NCBI GenBank assembly: GCA_009363875.1
Contig: CM018683.1
Location: 44,815,711 to 44,879,710 of the forward strand
DNA from: Mikania micrantha
Lineage: Eukaryota; Streptophyta; Magnoliopsida; Asterales; Asteraceae
Length of the DNA stretch: 64,000 bases
Direction: 5' to 3'
Below, piece after piece: positions 10,798 to 24,156 of this stretch. Within the stretch, counting starts at the first letter, position 1, and each line of letters begins with the position of its first letter. Both the position numbers and the translations under genes were made by a program. The notes under the pieces are model-generated. The model was given only the letters and a program-made list of their open reading frames with translations. It had not been told where the DNA came from and did not search any database.

Positions 10798-10885
10798 TGT
10801 AAAAGGAGCCGTTTACCCTGCATTCTTGATGTACTAGTAAAATTAAACCTTAAATCCTTTTCTTTTTTTGATATATAATTTATGG

Positions 10886-10985
10886 NNNNNNNNNNNNNNN
10901 NNNNNNNNNNNNNNNNNNNNNNNNNNNNNNNNNNNNNNNNNNNNNNNNNNNNNNNNNNNNNNNNNNNNNNNNNNNNNNNNNNNNN
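10886..10985. other. Assembly gap of exactly 100 N
   Basis: One hundred consecutive Ns, the conventional size for a gap of unknown length. Copy 1 stops matching copy 2 exactly at its left edge, so the true join between copy 1 and the single-copy DNA at 10986 is not known. Confidence 0.99.
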
Positions 10986-11619
10986 CAAAGGCACAAAGCG
11001 ATGTGGGACAAATGCACAAAGCTTCTAATTGTTCACAATTGATTATTTTGTGTGGGTAAGCGATGCGGGACAAAAGGTACAAAACTTCTCATTGTTCATA
11101 TCCATTGATTCCTCCTGTATGAGTGGAGATGTGGGTAGCCATGTGGACAAAGCATAGCTTCTTTTTTCAGTGGGAAAAACTAGATTGAGACACATATTTT
11201 GCCTCTTTGATTCTTCTCTCTTTTCAACACCATCAGTGTTTAGGTTTTCAAAGCTTCTGATTGTCATAACCAAATCTAATACTGTAGTTAATGACAAGAA
11301 AATATTAAACTATTTTAAATTAATGGACATCTCCTGGTTCTTAAATCCAGTTGAACGGTCCGACCGGTGACCAGTAAGACGTCCGGTCAGGTTATGAAAC
11401 ATTGGGTTCATATAAAAAATATATATACTATACTCTAAAAACTAAATTATTGTACAAGTATAATAATAAAGTATTTTAATTAGCATTAAACATCATTTTA
11501 ATTTATGTATAAGTTTTATAAAGTAGCAAAAGTTTAATAGTATTGTAAATGAGGGGGTAAATTGTATGTTCTAAGTGTTAAAAAAAACTTTTCTTTGTTT
11601 TTTTTTTTTTTAAAAAGCT
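10986..11619. promoter_or_regulatory. Upstream region of the GPATCH8-like gene
   Basis: No coding sequence was seen. Two imperfect ~45-bp direct repeats lie just after the gap (10996-11042 and 11058-11104, sharing AAGCGATGYGGGACAAA). A short GACCGGT/GGTCCGACCGG patch at 11350-11390 looks like a transposon remnant. No clear TATA box was found. The promoter assignment rests only on position before the putative 5' leader. Confidence 0.4.
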
Positions 11620-11735
11620 GGTCGCCTCCAAAGGAAACCCTAAAAACAATATACGACTTACGACTCTATCCAAATCCACCAAATCGACAGCAAAAAGAAT
11701 CAAGAACGTTAAATTGGAGCAAGAATCAAGAACAG
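11620..11735 (+). other. Putative 5' UTR exon of the GPATCH8-like gene
   Basis: A plant-like leader with GGAAACCCTAAAAAC ends at a good donor, AACAG|GTTAGT (11735/11736). The matching acceptor TTACAG is at 12098. The start of the exon is a guess. Confidence 0.5.
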
Positions 11736-12127
11736 GTTAGTGTTTCAACTCAAGAATTACCTCTTACTACCCAATCTCCACCGAATCTAGAACATGTTTA
11801 GTGCATTTTCGCTGGAATCTGGCCGGAACTCGTCGGAGTTGCGATAGACTGCCACCAGGCGCTTCTTGCGCTGCGCCTGATGTGCCTTTGACAACTATGA
11901 GTATTAAAATTATATCATTAATTGCTTTATGAAGTCTTTTGAACAGATATTTTTTGGTTAGGGTGATTTTGCATAGTTCCTGGTTCTCTATTGGTTTTTA
12001 TCAAGACCTTCAACTATGTTTGTGTTTAACCATCTAATTTTATCAAAATTCCGCATGGTTGGCCGTGGATGCAAGTATGCAACTAATGTTTGTTACAGGC
12101 AGCTTCAAGTCTTGAATTTGTATCAAG

Positions 12128-12189
12128 ATGGATAACAGAAGGTACAATGGCAGACAATACATACAAAAAGGCAAAACAAAGCAGATGAG
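12128..12189 (+). CDS. First coding exon (start codon)
   Basis: The ATG at 12128 lies in an exon running from acceptor TTACAG (12098) to donor AG|GTCATA. It encodes a basic N terminus, MDNRRYNGRQYIQKGK. It is chosen as start because it is the first ATG of the spliced leader with an open frame. Its end phase does not match the next exon, so a 1-bp error or an alternative border is possible. Confidence 0.55.
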
Positions 12190-15100
12190 GTCATATTGCT
12201 GCACATTTTTTATTTTTCGTTTATGTAAATTTATTTATATGGATGTAATGCTGTAAATCAGTGTGTTGATCTGGTTTTTGGTATGTAAGCTGTACAGGAA
12301 GATGAGGCTTCTGTTCTTGAGGAATTTGCTGAAGAATTTCGCCTACCAATTCATCATCGGCCAGTAGAGAAGACGTAGATCTTGATAATGTTGAACAAAC
12401 ATCATTGGATACACATTACATCATCCAATGTTGGTTTTCGACTTCTTCAAAAGATGGGGTGGAAAGGGAAAGGTCTTGGGAAGAATGAGCAAGGTATGTA
12501 CATAACTTTACTACTAACTTGCTTGTTGATGGGTTACTTATGGTCTTAATTATACTTGGTTGATAATGAAATTTGAGACTAGAAAATGAGTAGGCAAATG
12601 TATCTATGGAAGAATAGTACACCATAAGGTAAGAGTTGGGGTGAGACGTCCTAGAAAAACGAAATATGATTCTAAAATTCGATTTTGTTATTATTTAGCT
12701 TATGTCTTAATTATTTTGTTATCTAAAAGTAATTTTAAACACTTATAAATCTTGATTAGTTAAACTTACTGATGATGAGTAACATAGGATGAAGTTGAAA
12801 ATGTTCATTTTGATTTTGGATGAAATTCCCTCTAGCGAATTTCTGATGTTATAGAGCGGAATATACTTTGAAGGTGACACTAAGATAGAATGAGCTCCTT
12901 GGTCTAGTTATCAAAAGCTGCAGTAATTAGAAAGCTAGCATGAAGGTCTTCATTACTAGCCACCACTAATTATACATTGAAATCTATACATTGCCAATCT
13001 TATGCTTTATTTGACTTTTGATTCCTACTTATGTTAGGCTTGTTGGTTCCAATATTTGAACCTACAAGAATTAGAAAGTGAACATGAACTACTTTGTGGC
13101 TAGCCACTACAAGATATGCATTAGGACCAATCCGTTACCAATTACCTTGGATGGTCATCTACAAACAATTGTTAATCTATTTAACATAGTTATCAACCAA
13201 TCCAATTTAAGTGCCTAGTCGTTTTATTTTTTTCCAACCGATGGTTTGCCTCCTATGTTGTGGTTTAAACATCGAAATCACATACAAATCCTGGTATGGT
13301 TTGTCTTAATGGAAAATCATGCTTGTCCTTGCTTCTTCTATCTAATTTTAAATTGTTTTTTTTTGCCATTTTGGAGTACCCACCCAAATTACACCAAAAT
13401 TTCTTTAATCTGAAAGTGATTCACACAATTCAAAAGACTATAGATGAAACTTTAAACATAAAAAACCTACTAGGTTTTCATTTTAATTTGTTTTTAGTTT
13501 GTATTATTTTAATTCGAATGGTTGGACACCATGGTTATCAAAGAAAATCCTATAGATATCCCCTGTCTTTCCTTTGCTTATCATACTGCTTTTTGTAGTT
13601 GAGATATTATATTGGGTTTAGTAAGTAACTATGTTGGGCGTAGGGTGCTTTTCTTATTGTGATCAGATCTCTCTCTATCTCTCAACACACACCCACACAC
13701 TGATATCAATTTCTTTCTATTGTAAATTTCTAGAAAAAGGTTTATGTAGTACATGCTGTTATCATGCTTTAACAGGAATAACTGAACCATCAAATCTGGA
13801 ATAAGAGATTCAAAACTAGGGGTGGGGAACACAGAGGAAGACGATTTCTTTACCGCAGAAAAAATATCCAGAGGAAGAAACTGGACATTGAACTCGAGGA
13901 AACTGAAGAAATTGCAAAAAGCGAGAGGTACATACTTTTACCCCTAACTTGATAGAAAAAACAAATAAATTAAACTTGGATACTAATTTGAGGTTAATGA
14001 GTTTTTTTTGAAACCTACATATATCTAATAACAGAAGGCAGCATATAGCATATATGCATGTCTTTTAATGAGGAAACATCAACCTCTGGAGCTCTTAGAG
14101 ATTTCATGCAGTTTTTATTACCTGGTGGCTTCTTCTTCTTGTTCTGCCCCCTTCCTGCACATTATGAAACCAGGTTATGGCAGATCGTGAGCACAAAATT
14201 CAAACCGAGGTTAAGGAAATAAGGAAAGTTTTCTATTGTGAGCTTTGTGACAAGCAGTACAAGTTAGCAGTTGAATTTGAAGGTCACCTTAGCTCCTATG
14301 ATCACAATCATAGAAAGGTAAATTCAAGTTTTCCTTGACTTGATTCAAGATTTTCTGTTTATAGAGTTAAGAGTCACATTGCCGAAGCTAGAAGCTGTAA
14401 CTTGGGCCCATTCACTTGTAATACGCTCTTTCGGGTTTTGTCTTCTCTCTAATGGGTCAAATAAAACATAAATGCCAAAAGCAAAGCAGGCGCTCAAAGT
14501 GAAACTTTAATGAATGGATCTCTCTAGTCATTTTATTCAATAATGGCCCAAATGAAATGAGCATGTTATCTGACATGCCATTTTGCCACAATGCCACCTT
14601 CAATCAAATGCATACCTTAATGATTTTGTGATCAAATGGTGTTGCTTATACAGCGTTTTAAAGAAATGAGGGAAATGCATGGAAGCAGCAGCCGTGATGA
14701 TAGGCAAAAACGTGAACAGCTGCGCCAGGAGAGGAGATGGCCAAGTTTGCTCAGATGTATACTTCTTTTATACATCATGATCCATTAATAATTTTTAATT
14801 TTTTGTTTCATCTGTCACCACTTACACCTATTCAATTTGGTATTTTATCGTGTCATTTAGGACTGATGCTCATAAACAGCAGCAGCAACAAGAGGATTCT
14901 GAAAAAAATAATCATCCTATGAAGAATTCAACCGTTCTTGTAGATCAAGATCAAAGGAAGGCGTTAAAATTTGGATTTTCATCAAAATTAGGTGCTTCCA
15001 AGGTACTAACTTTTTCTAACCAAAAGGGTATCTAGTCCAATGGTATGGAGGTGTTGGTGAAAAGGTGTACCTTTCAAATCATGAGGGTTGCTTGAAACTC

Positions 15101-18100
15101 GCTTATAAAAAGCTTGGTTTGAAAAAAGGTTTTTTTTAAGCAAGCTTAGCCGGCTTGTTTTGTAATCAAGCTGAGCGTGAGCCAAGATTGGCTTAGTTCG
15201 TGGCTCAAACTTGTTGGCTTGTTAATTGATTATATATAAATATATTTTGTTAGTTATTTCTTGAAGCTTTTGGTACCACAATCACACGTAAAATTATTAA
15301 ACAAAACAGAAAATACCTTGAAATCTCTTCTCCAATCTTTTGATAGAAAAACTCATAGTTACAATGAAAAAAAAAATCCTTATTTATAGTTGATTAAACT
15401 TGTACATCAAGTTAATCAACCCCTGCTTTCTAGGCTAACTTATCTTTTTTAAAGGTAATCAAGAAACAGACTCAACCGACCTGATCCTTTAGGGGGCTTA
15501 ATGCAAAATCAAATAATTAAAACAATTATGACTTAATAGCTAAAAGACCCCTGAACTATTAAGTTTGTTAAGATTGGTCCAACAATCAAATTAATAGCCG
15601 ACTTGTTATCTACCTTTATAACTACAAGTTCCTCCTCCTTCCTTCCTGTGATTTCAGCCAATAATTTTCTCAACCAGATTGCTTGACAAGCTGCTGATGT
15701 TGCAACCATAACCTCAGCTTCACACAAGGATAGAGCAACAGTTGGCTGCTTTTGTGAACACTAGCTGCTAGGTCCGGTCCGTCATTAAAATAGGCTGCCA
15801 CTCCTTGGTTCCTTTTCCATCATCATGATCAGCTAAAAGGCTGCTATCACTAAATCCTAGTAGTTTGTTGCTTCCATTCCTTTTATAATGAATTCCCATA
15901 ATGATTGTTCCCTTTGTGTATCTGAGAATGTGTTTTAACAGTCTGGAAATGAGTAGTTCTGGGAGTTTGCATGTACTGACTTGCATATCCTACTGAGTAT
16001 GCAAGGTCTGTCCTTGAATGGGTTAAGTACTGGAGGCATCCTATCGTTTTTCGATATTCTGTTGCATCAACACAGCTGCTCCATCATCTTTGGACAGCTT
16101 TAAGAGCTGCTCTTATCATCTTTGGACAGCTTTAAGCCCGGTTCCATTGGGTATTGGTGGGATTACACTCCCACATTCCGACTTGTTCTAGAATCTTCTT
16201 TGCATAACTTGATTGTTTGATTTTTATGCCTTCCTTGATTTGTATTACTTCCAATCCGAGATAGTAAGAAAGTGGTCCCAAGTCACTCATCTCGAACGTG
16301 TTCTCCACTTGTCTTTTGAATTGCTTAATTTTTTCTATGTTGTTCCCAGTTGCATTTAAGTCATCCACATAGATTCCTACTAACAAGGAACCTTCATGTG
16401 TTCTTTTCGTATATATGGCTTGTTCAAGTTTGCATCTTTGAAATCCGTAATCCTTTAGAACTCCATCTAGCTTTGTATTCAAAGTTCATGGAGCTTGTTT
16501 CAAGCCGTATACTGTTTTATTTTACTTGTACACCTTTTGCTCTTTTTCTTTCTTGACAAATCCTTCCGGCTATGTTACGAACACGTCTTCCTTTAGTTCC
16601 CCTGTTAGTAAATCTTGGATAATTATCAAGATAATAACTGAAGCATGATTTTAGGAATCAAATTAGGATCAGTTTCTATTCTATTTTAATGCTGAATAAT
16701 TTTGTTTCCTTTGTTTTGATAGTTTCCATTTTTGTGTTCTAGCATAAATAGAATAGCTTGCTGTTTGTATTTCACAGCTACTTCTCAAAGTTTCTTTGAA
16801 GGAATAAAGTAATCGGGCCAACTGCCCCCTTTTCTCTTGTTCTTGTTTTGTGGTTTTACGATCCAATTGTCTTCATCCCCATGTAGGAGCGCTGTTGCAC
16901 ATCAAGGTGGTGCACATTCCATCCCATTTGAGCTGCTAATGCTAAGAGGAGCCTGATTGTTTCAAGTCTCACCACGGGCGCGATTACCTCGTCAAAGTCT
17001 ACACCTTCTTGTTGAATACTTGGATGTAACCTTTGGCAACCAACCATGCCTTATGTCGTGTGATAATACCATTAGTGTCTTTTTTAATTTATAAACCCAT
17101 TTTAAACCAATGGGTCAGTGCCCTGGGGGTAAATCCATTAGCTTCCACATGTTCTTTTTTATGGAAATTATTTCACTTTTCATGGCTTGCTCCCATTCTT
17201 TTATACCCTGTTGCCTCCTTGAAGTTAACAGGTTCTCCTTTGGTTAGAAGTAATTCGTATACTTCATTCACTTCTTTCCAGCCACTTATTGGTGTATATC
17301 ATAGGTCTCATCATCTGCCATGGATGGGTCTGATCCACCAATAATGCCGGTTTGAAGTTGAGGTAACATATTCCCATGCCCATTAACAGTTAACAGTGGA
17401 TTCTGGGCTGTTGAACACTGAGTGCGCTGAATTTGGGCTTTCTGTCTGAACGTGTGGGTTTTTTGATAAGAAACTGGGCTGTTTTGATGCTGATTTATTG
17501 GGCTGTTTGGTTCAGTGCTCCACTTTTTGCTGCTTTGTGCTGCTGGATTAGACTCTAGTGAGTTTATATGTATTACAAACTCAGTTTCCTTGTGTTGGTT
17601 TGGTGGTTTACGTTATTTCTATTCCCATTTCCCTGTTTCATCAAGAATGACATCCCGATTCACCACCAATTTCTTGTTCTCAACATCATGCATTCTATAT
17701 CCTTTGGTTCCTGGTTCCATCCCTAAGTGCACCACAGGGATTGTTCGGTCATCTAATTTCCTCACCAATTGCGTGGTTGATTTAACAAAACCAACAAACC
17801 CGGATACTCGAAGATGATCGAGTCTTGGTTTTCTTCCTTTCAGGGCTTCATAGGGAGTTTGATTCTTGATAATTTTTGTGGGCCATCTGTTTAAGATGTA
17901 CATAGCATGACATACAACTTCAGCCTAGAGTTTTTGTGGCATATCCATTGCACTTAAAATGCTTCTTGTTATGCTCATCACGGTTCGATTTCTTCTTTCA
18001 ACAATGCCCAGCTACTGAGGGGTGTAAGGAACCGTCAATTGTCTTGTGATCATATTCACCTAATTCGCAATTCGCTTCGGTTCGGGAACGAGGAACTGGG

Positions 18101-21100
18101 TCGCGATTTGCTAGAAGCCACGAATTTGGCTCGCAAGGGGGTAGGTTCATTTTGGTACGATCGGGTTCGGTTTACTAATAATATCGGTTTGCTCCACGTA
18201 TATATAAAATAAAGATTGTTCTAAAATAAAAGAACTCAAAGTATATATTCCAATTCATGATTGTACCAAAATATTCAAAAAGCCATAACAGAAATTTCAA
18301 AATAATTTAAACACAAACTTGCAAAAATTCATTTCAGATTTAAAAAATTAAGATTTTCGTGAATAAGGAGAAGAACACGACTAACATTGATCACCAAATT
18401 TCACGTGAATGAGGAGCCATTCATGAGTCATTCCAAATTCACACGAATAGAAAATTCCATCCAAATCCACGAAACACTGGTTCAATTCACGATTTAGGTC
18501 TCAGAAATTCACGATTCAACGTCAGTTGGTTTGAGTATAAAGCAAATTTGTTTCTCGTTTCTCGATTATGCTTCGAATTGAAGGAGCGTACCTTCGCTAG
18601 TGAATTCGAATGGGACCAAAACGAACCAATTCAAAATTCGTGGCTTATAGACATGGTTGTAAAAATCATGATTACTCGGTCGATTTATCGGCTAATTAAT
18701 CGCATCGCTAATTTACGCAATTATCGTCAAATCGGCAATCGGTCAATCGACGTCTACAAATCGGACCTAATCGGCCAAAAAAACGGCCGATTTCCGGCGA
18801 TTACGAGAAGAAAAGGGAAAACAAACTTTCGATCTACGTTGAGAACGACGATTCCGACTTGGATTGACAAAAAACACCTTCGATTGACGAGCTCCAGATG
18901 TATTGGCGAGAATTCTAGAGGAGATTGACGAGCTCTGACGAGCTGCACACGGGAGGCAGGGAGGGATTGACGAACCAGACGGCAGACGCAAGAGGAAGAG
19001 GAGGATGTCTTTTTGGGTGTTGCCCTAATTTGAAGAAGAAGGCGACGGGAAAAGATTGGGAAGTGCAAACCCTTCAAACTCTTTTTATTAAGTTTTTAAT
19101 AAATAGGTTTTTTAAGAAAAAGAAAAAAAATGAAATACATATTAATTAGACCACAAATTATGAACTGATTGATTAAAATCTTTAAAATATTTGAAAATTT
19201 ATTTGTAAAATCTTGTATATATTTATATAATTTTGAAAAATTACATATAAAATTCTAATCTGATTAATCCCGAGTCCCTACCTCACCGCCTGAGTCCTGA
19301 CTAGCGCCTAGTGATTTTTACAACACTGCTTATAGAGCGAATCTGTGACTATGCTTGTGATCCCGGCTTCACAAAACAAATTGAATATTTTGGAAGTAAA
19401 TTCTCCATCTCGATCAATTCTTAGAACCTTTATTTTCTTCCCGTATTAATTCGTGGCCAAAGCTTTAAAAGTTTTTAAAACATTCAAGTGCCTAGCCTTT
19501 AGTTTTTAGCAGAAAAGGCCACATGAAACTGCTGTGATCGTCCACAAACAACAGTAAATACCGGTTTCCAGGCTCGGTATCAGGTGTAATAGGGCAGCAC
19601 AGGTCTGCGTATACCTGTTCCAGTGGGGTTTTGGCCCTAAACTTGGTTTGATCAGGTAAACTGTCTTGTGTGCTTCCCTGCTAGACATGTTTCACATAGT
19701 TATGATGGGTGATTAATGACTGGGACTCCATATACCAAATCGGACGACCCCATCTCTTGATGGTTTCAAAGTTTGACTTTCGAGACGGGCATGCCATATC
19801 CAAGATGTATAATTTATCTTACTCAACAAACAGACAGGTGTGCTTGCTGATAGGCTGATTTTATACAGCCTATTAGGGGCTCTTTGAGCCTTCATGAGCA
19901 AGGTTCCATCTGGTTCAAACATGGACAGAACACCGTTTTGATTGTTATTTCACACACCCCTTCTTCAGCTTGTCCAATACTAAAGATATTATTTTTTTAA
20001 GTATGGAATGTCAAATATATCAGTCAACAATCGTTGTACTCCATTCTTACACTCCAAAAGAATGGATCCTCTTCCATATATGTATATTAACACGAGTTAT
20101 CCCCAAACCTTGCCTTCTTCCCCTTATATAGGTGTCAAGTGTCGAAAATAATTGTTTATTACTAGTCACGTGGTTTGTGGCCCTGGCATTTAATTACCAC
20201 ATGTTTTCATCGACTTTGGACGACCCTTATTTTGCTTGGAATACCTTTTCCTCATTTAGGTAAACTAGTTCTTTGTCACCTTGTATTGCATCGGCCATCA
20301 ACAGGGCTAGCCTGTTTGCCGCGTCGGTGGTGGTGGTCTGATTTAAGTTGGATTTTTCTTCAGCTTTTCTTGTTGGACAATCGGCAGAAAAATGCTGGAA
20401 AGCATCACATCTAAAACATTGGAGTTTAGATCTATCTTTTGAATTTTTAGTTGGCTGGCTTCCTTCTTGGGAGCTTTGTGCACGGTTTGAGCCCCTTCAA
20501 AGTCCACCAGACCTCCCACAGACCGACCTCTTCCACTTGTGTCTTGGCCATTCCCTCATTCTCGTTCGGGGTTCTTTCTTGCTTCCTTTTTGATACCCAT
20601 TCTTCATAAAATAGCAGTAGTTGGTCTTGGTTCTTGGTGGATTTTAAGCGGGTTCTCTCTTTGTATGTTTTTAGCCTCCCAACTACTTTCTGGAATTTGA
20701 CAGATTTCAGGTCTACAAGCTGCTCTATTGTTGCAGCAATATTGACAAATCTGTTTGGAAGCCTGGTGAGCAGTTTTTGGACCAAGATGGTTTCTTCGAT
20801 TGATTTTCCTAGAGCTGCTGATCTCGAGGCAAGATTCGTCAATTTTGTTGCATGGTGATCAATTTTTTCTCCATCCTTCTTCTTGGCAGATGTGAATTCT
20901 ATATTCAGCATTTGAAGTCAGGCCTCCCTAACACGTACTACACCAAGATGCCGAGTCTTGATTACGTCCCATATTCCCTTTGCATGTTCATACTCTGCGA
21001 TTTGCAGTACAAGTTTTTCTGGGCAGCGCCTGATAAAGCAGTTCAATGGCTGCATTATCTTTCCTTGGATCAACAGCAGGTCCAAGTTCGATGGAATCCC

Positions 21101-23169
21101 AGATTCCATGTGTCATAAAGACCGCGTTAATTCTAAATGACCAGATCGGGTAATTTGTTTCGATCAAAACTGGGCATTGGAACAGGATATATATATTTTT
21201 TCTCAGTGGTGATGAGCCGGGTGGAAGGTCCTTTATTACCCATCTTTCTTGATCCAGTTAGCTGGATTGGTGATTCAGCCCCTTTGTACTTGGTGGCTCT
21301 GATGCCAATTGAAGCTTTTGATAAATCACAAGTAAATTTATTGAACAAAAACAGAAAATAACTGGAAATTTCTTCTCCAATTAATTGATATAAAAAAATT
21401 CATAGTTACAATGAAAAAAACTATCCTTATTTATAGTTGACTAAACTTGCACATCAAGTTAATCAACCCCTACTTTCTAGGCTAACTTATCACCTTTAAA
21501 GTTAATCAAAAAAACGACTTGGATCCTTTAGGTGGCTTAATACAAACTCAAATAATTAAAACCAATTATGACAATAGGTATTACACCCCTGAACTATGAA
21601 GTTTGTCAAGATTGGTTCCACATACTTATTGGCTAATTTTTATTGAAAATAATATAATCAATAAATAAGAATCATAATAAAAAAATAGCTAACAAGTTGG
21701 CTCAAGTTAAAAAAAATACTAGTTGGCTCAGGTTTGGTATGAATTGAGCTCGAGCTCACCATTGCAACTCATTAAAAAAATCAAGTTATGTTGAGCTAAC
21801 TAGTGTAATTTGAGCTCGAACCTTGCTTGGCTCTTTTACAAACTACTCTCAAATGGCGAGGGTTCAAGCCCCATTGCGGGCAAAATGCTGTAGATTTAAG
21901 AATATATATAATATTTGAGCAGATGAAGTGTTGCCAAACTTTACCCCTTTACTGTTTTATAGTGGGAGAAAAGGGACCTCCACCATGTGTGTGTTTATAG
22001 AGGATTGTGAAAATAATAACTCACTTTTAAAACATTAACCCATATAACTTTGCCAAGATGAAGCCAAATCTTGATTTTTTTTAAACATCATTGATTTTTT
22101 ATTACATCGTTGTAAGTTTTGGGCCTAAAACAGTTACAATGCTGTAAGTGAAAAACTTACAACGATGTTACGTCTCAAACGGTGGTGAATTTTCGCAAAT
22201 TCATAAAAGAAGAAAGTGTAGTATATGTGTTACAATGATGTTCAAAAAAAAGTCCAAGATTTGGCTTCATCTTGGCAAAACTATCTGGGTTAATGCTTTA
22301 AGAGTGAGTTATTATTTGAACATTACCATATATATAGGGAAATGATAATTTGAAAACCACTTATTCGTGTGAAAACCGTGAAAACTAGGCAAAAATCAAC
22401 TATTTTTTGAAAATTTTTTTACAGGTTTGTAACACTATTGGCACATTTTTATAAAAAAATAAAAAAAGCGACGATCAAATTTTTTTAAAAAAAAATATTT
22501 TAGAAAACCATGTAAAACATACATAACAAAACGTAAAAAAATTTCGTCAGATCTGACGCAGTGTTACGTATGTTTTGCATGGTTTATAAAATATTTTTTT
22601 TTAAAAATATCTGGTCAGCGCTTTTTTGATTTATTTTTTATAAAAATGTGCCCAATAGTATTACAAACATGCCAAAAAATTTCAAAAAAAAAATGTTTTT
22701 TTACATGATTTTTGCCTAGTTTTCACAGTTTTCACACAAACGGTGTTTTCATTTTATTAATTCCCTATATGTATATATATATATATATATGGGAAGTGTT
22801 CTAATGCTAACCCACTCTTAGAGCGATAACCCATTAACTTTGCCAAAACGAAGCCGAATCTTGAATTTTTTCTTTGAACATCATTGTAACACAATTTGAA
22901 CACATGTTCTTTTATGAGTTTGGGCTAATTCATCACCGTTTGGGCTCTTACAGTACTGTAAGTGTTAAAATATTTAGAACTTACAGTACTGTAGCACAAA
23001 CTTACAACGATGATATTTTAAAACGGTGATGAATTAGCCCAAACTCATAAAAGAACATAGTGTTCTAATTGTGTTACAATGATGTTAAAAAAAAAAATTC
23101 AAGATTCGGCTTCGTTTTGGCAAAGTTAATTGGTTACCGCTCTAAGAGGGGGTTAGCATTTGATCCCAA

Positions 23170-23213
<44 letters not shown>

Positions 23214-23811
23214 GAGGTTAATGTACAAAGTGCTAGTTTTGTAAAAAGTAAAGTGTTATTATAAATAACAAAGTGTTATTATAATATTAGGAAAATGTTA
23301 TTATAATATTTAACAGTTCCTTGTTAATAATAACACTTTGTTATTTATAATAGCACTTTGCTTTTTTCACTTTTACAAACTATCAATTTTAATTTGATCC
23401 TAACACTGTGTGTGTATATATATAGGGGAATGATCAATTGTAAACCCTTCCCTATTATGATAACCGAATAACTACATCTTATTACTTTGGGACCCATATT
23501 AAAGTAAATATAAATGTGTACGTTTTTTTTTCTTTTTTAATTAATGTAATTGATGTGGGCCCCACTTACATTAATTAAAAAAGAAGAAAAAACATACATT
23601 TTTAGATTTACTTTAATATAGGCCCCAAAGTAACAAGATGTAATTATTCGGTTATCGCAATAAGCAAGGGTTAACAATTGAATGCTATAGCCTATAGGGT
23701 TTGTATCGTGCTTAGAGAGAAAATACTTAAACCCTATGTGAGCCATTGATCTAGAATTTTGAAAAATATGTGGTCAATATTAAACCTGAATAAAAAATTG
23801 GGTTTTGAATA

Positions 23812-23850
<39 letters not shown>

Positions 23851-24104
23851 ATACAGGGATTGAATCCTTTGAAAACCCAATCTTAAGAGAACACCCTTAA
23901 ACCCTATATGTGCCATTGATTTGGAATCTTGAAAATAAATACGTGGTCCAAATCAAACATTAATAAAAAACTGGGTTTTGAATAAACAAATCATTTTTAA
24001 TGTGGTTTAATGTAGACCATATATTTATTTTCAAGATTTCAAATCAATGACTTACATAGGATTTAAGGGTTTTCTCTCTAAGATTGAGTTTTTATAGGAT
24101 TCAA

Positions 24105-24156
<52 letters not shown>

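Larger units (their letters stand above)
1..10885. repeat. Large tandem duplication, copy 1
   Basis: Base 1 corresponds to base 13516 and the two stretches can be followed side by side up to the N gap. All nested insertions, with the same target-site duplications, are present in both, so duplication (or assembly doubling) came after the insertions. Differences are scattered substitutions, many 1-bp homopolymer indels, different TA-tract lengths and one MITE missing here. The left end lies outside the window; the right end coincides with the gap. Confidence 0.93.
15262..21622 (-). mobile_element. Ty1/copia retrotransposon, minus strand, copy 2
   Basis: Duplicate of 1753-8139 with the same LTRs (15262-15584 and 21310-21622), PBS (21296-21307) and nested hATs. 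Mostly 1-bp differences, for example one fewer base near the RT C terminus, which changes where the frame breaks. Confidence 0.9.

Noticed and set aside
10713..10994. ORFs running through the N gap
   Set aside because: The middle is unknown sequence; no evidence of coding.
23537..23916. Minus-strand ORFs MAHIGFK...
   Set aside because: Antisense of fold-back MITE arms and TA tracts (Tyr-Ile repeats); no coding signal.
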